Shown in pieces: positions 63,291 to 64,000 of a stretch of DNA of 64,000 nt. This DNA is from Oscillospiraceae bacterium. Lineage in GTDB: Bacteria; Bacillota; Clostridia; Oscillospirales; CAG-272. Numbering within the stretch: position 1 is the stretch's first letter; each line of letters opens with the position of its first letter. The stretch is from positions 99,714 to 163,713 of the forward strand of contig QAKK01000020.1 of the NCBI GenBank assembly GCA_003343845.1. Direction: 5' to 3'. The notes beneath the pieces were generated by a model. It saw only the letters and a program-made list of their open reading frames with translations. It did not search any database and was not told where the DNA came from. The position numbers were made by a program, and so were the translations under genes.

Positions 63291-63590
63291 TCACATTCTG
63301 TATTTGGACAGGTCTACCCTGCCATCGACCACTTCAACGCCCTCAGCGCGCAGCATATTTGCCTGTATGTCCGCGCCGCCGAAAGCAAATTCTCCGGAAA
63401 GCCTGCCCTGCGCACTCACAACGCGATGGCAAGGCACTTCGCCGAAATAAGGGTTGATATGCAACGCATTGCCCACCACGCGGCAAAGCCGTGGGTTGCC
63501 GACCATGGCGGCAACCTGCGCATAGGTCGCCACCTTCCCGCGCGGAATCGTCATCACCGCGGCATAAATCTTTTCGTAAAGCTCGTTCAT
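63291..63590 (-). CDS. One-domain O6-alkylguanine-DNA alkyltransferase-like protein, Cys retained
   Basis: The 99-residue protein consists only of the DNA-binding/active-site domain of MGMT, with PRGKVATYAQVA (helix-turn-helix), RVVGNALHINPYFG and the active-site EVPCHRVV (Cys54). Alkyltransferase-like proteins (ATL) of this size normally have Trp instead of this Cys. So this might still accept alkyl groups, or be a variant damage sensor. AGGAAA precedes ATG 63590. It appears to be co-transcribed with the GNAT gene. Confidence 0.85.
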   Translation of the reverse strand: MNELYEKIYAAVMTIPRGKVATYAQVAAMVGNPRLCRVVGNALHINPYFGEVPCHRVVSAQGRLSGEFAFGGADIQANMLRAEGVEVVDGRVDLSKYRM

Positions 63591-63653
63591 ATTTCCTCCG
63601 TCCGGTTATTGCACTATATGCCAATTATACAAGTAAATCCCCCGAAAAGCAAC

Positions 63654-63679
63654 AAAAAAAGACGCCGAAGCGTCTTTTT
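63654..63679. terminator. rRNA operon terminator
   Basis: GACGC and GCGTC close the loop CGAA, with A7 and T5 flanks. It lies about 95 bp after the 23S rRNA 3' end and 64 bp upstream of the alkyltransferase gene. Confidence 0.85.
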
Positions 63680-63772
63680 GGTTCTGAATGTTCACTCAAA
63701 ACTGAACAAATAGGAAGAAATGCGAGTAACGAAGCTGATGCTATGAAACGAATCCGCAGATTGCTGCGAAGA

Positions 63773-64000
63773 CGGTTCAAGCCCTCGGTCTATTAGTATC
63801 AGTCAGCTGCACGCATTACTGCGCTTCCACCTCTGACCTATCAAACTTGTAGTCTGCAAGTGACCTTACCAACTTGAAGTTGTGGGATATCTAATCTTGA
63901 AGCATGTTTCACGCTTAGATGCCTTCAGCGTTTATCACTCCCGCACGCGGCTACCCAGCTATGCCCCTGGCGGAACAACTGGTGCACCGGAGGTGCGTCC
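63773..64000 (-). rRNA. 23S ribosomal RNA, 3' end only
   Basis: The minus strand gives the well-known 3' region of bacterial 23S rRNA: GTGCACCAGTTGTTCCGCCA, then AGCTGGGTAGC, GATAAACGCTGAAGGCATCT and the final ACTAATAGACCGAGGGCTTGA. About 228 bases are inside; the rest runs off the right edge. The exact 3' end (about 63773-63778) is uncertain by a few bases. No 5S gene follows before the terminator. Confidence 0.97.

Overview
The window is one contiguous piece of a spore-forming, fermentative Clostridia chromosome, most likely Oscillospiraceae/Ruminococcaceae. The evidence is as follows. Third codon positions are G/C-rich, yet promoters are AT-rich with good TTGACA-17-TATAAT spacing. There is a type III glutamine synthetase, a T-box leader, an ANTAR regulator, CtsR/ClpC, a spore cortex-lytic (SleC-like) gene set, HPr-family and WhiA genes, and a dockerin-tagged GH43 enzyme. 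I saw no prophage, IS element, CRISPR array or tRNA gene. Gene content is mostly core housekeeping, with an accessory stretch at about 57.6-63.6 kb.

Layout. (1) 1-14.9 kb is a nitrogen and glutamine island. A leftward operon runs glnN (GSIII) - Amt::P-II fusion - [T-box] - asnB - gltB - gltD. Divergent from it is a rightward unit glnA (GSI) - ANTAR regulator - pyrG. (2) 14.9-16.6 kb reads leftward: rplS, thiN, HAD phosphatase. (3) 16.8-27.3 kb reads rightward: an ApgM-type mutase, lepB, rbgA, rnhB, yraN, a dipeptidase, thrC, a phosphoesterase, tig, clpP, clpX. (4) 27.3-34.1 kb holds a small AT-rich gene fragment, then leftward yjjG-like, purA, purB, an HPr-like gene and a class A PBP, with one small rightward envelope gene. 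(5) 34.5-48.7 kb reads leftward: the conserved nusB-(Kae1 paralogue)-xseA-xseB-ispA-tlyA-nadK-argR-recN block, then tyrS, murB, whiA, dnaE. (6) 48.9-57.6 kb is mostly rightward: envelope genes, prs (leftward), a three-gene SleC-like set, ctsR-clpC. (7) 57.6-63.6 kb reads leftward: an orphan solute-binding lipoprotein, a surface protein, GH43-dockerin, GNAT, a one-domain alkyltransferase. (8) The 3' end of a leftward 23S rRNA gene closes the window.

The most interesting feature is the regulatory wiring of the nitrogen island. The two divergent glutamine synthetase transcripts each begin with a small hairpin whose six-base loop starts A and has G at position 4 (AAGGAT; AAGGGA, with a further AAGGAG). 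This is the loop pattern known for ANTAR RNA targets. Each first hairpin overlaps the 5' arm of a terminator-like hairpin. The only ANTAR protein in the window lies directly behind glnA, and its receiver domain has lost the phosphoacceptor Asp (Asn59), the acidic pair and the conserved Lys. The long leftward operon then meets a second RNA switch, a T-box with an apparent AAC (Asn) specifier, between the Amt::P-II gene and asnB-gltB-gltD. The P-II half lacks the Tyr51 that is uridylylated in enteric P-II. Together these suggest nitrogen control by RNA switches and direct protein sensing rather than phosphorylation or uridylylation. This is inference and has not been tested.
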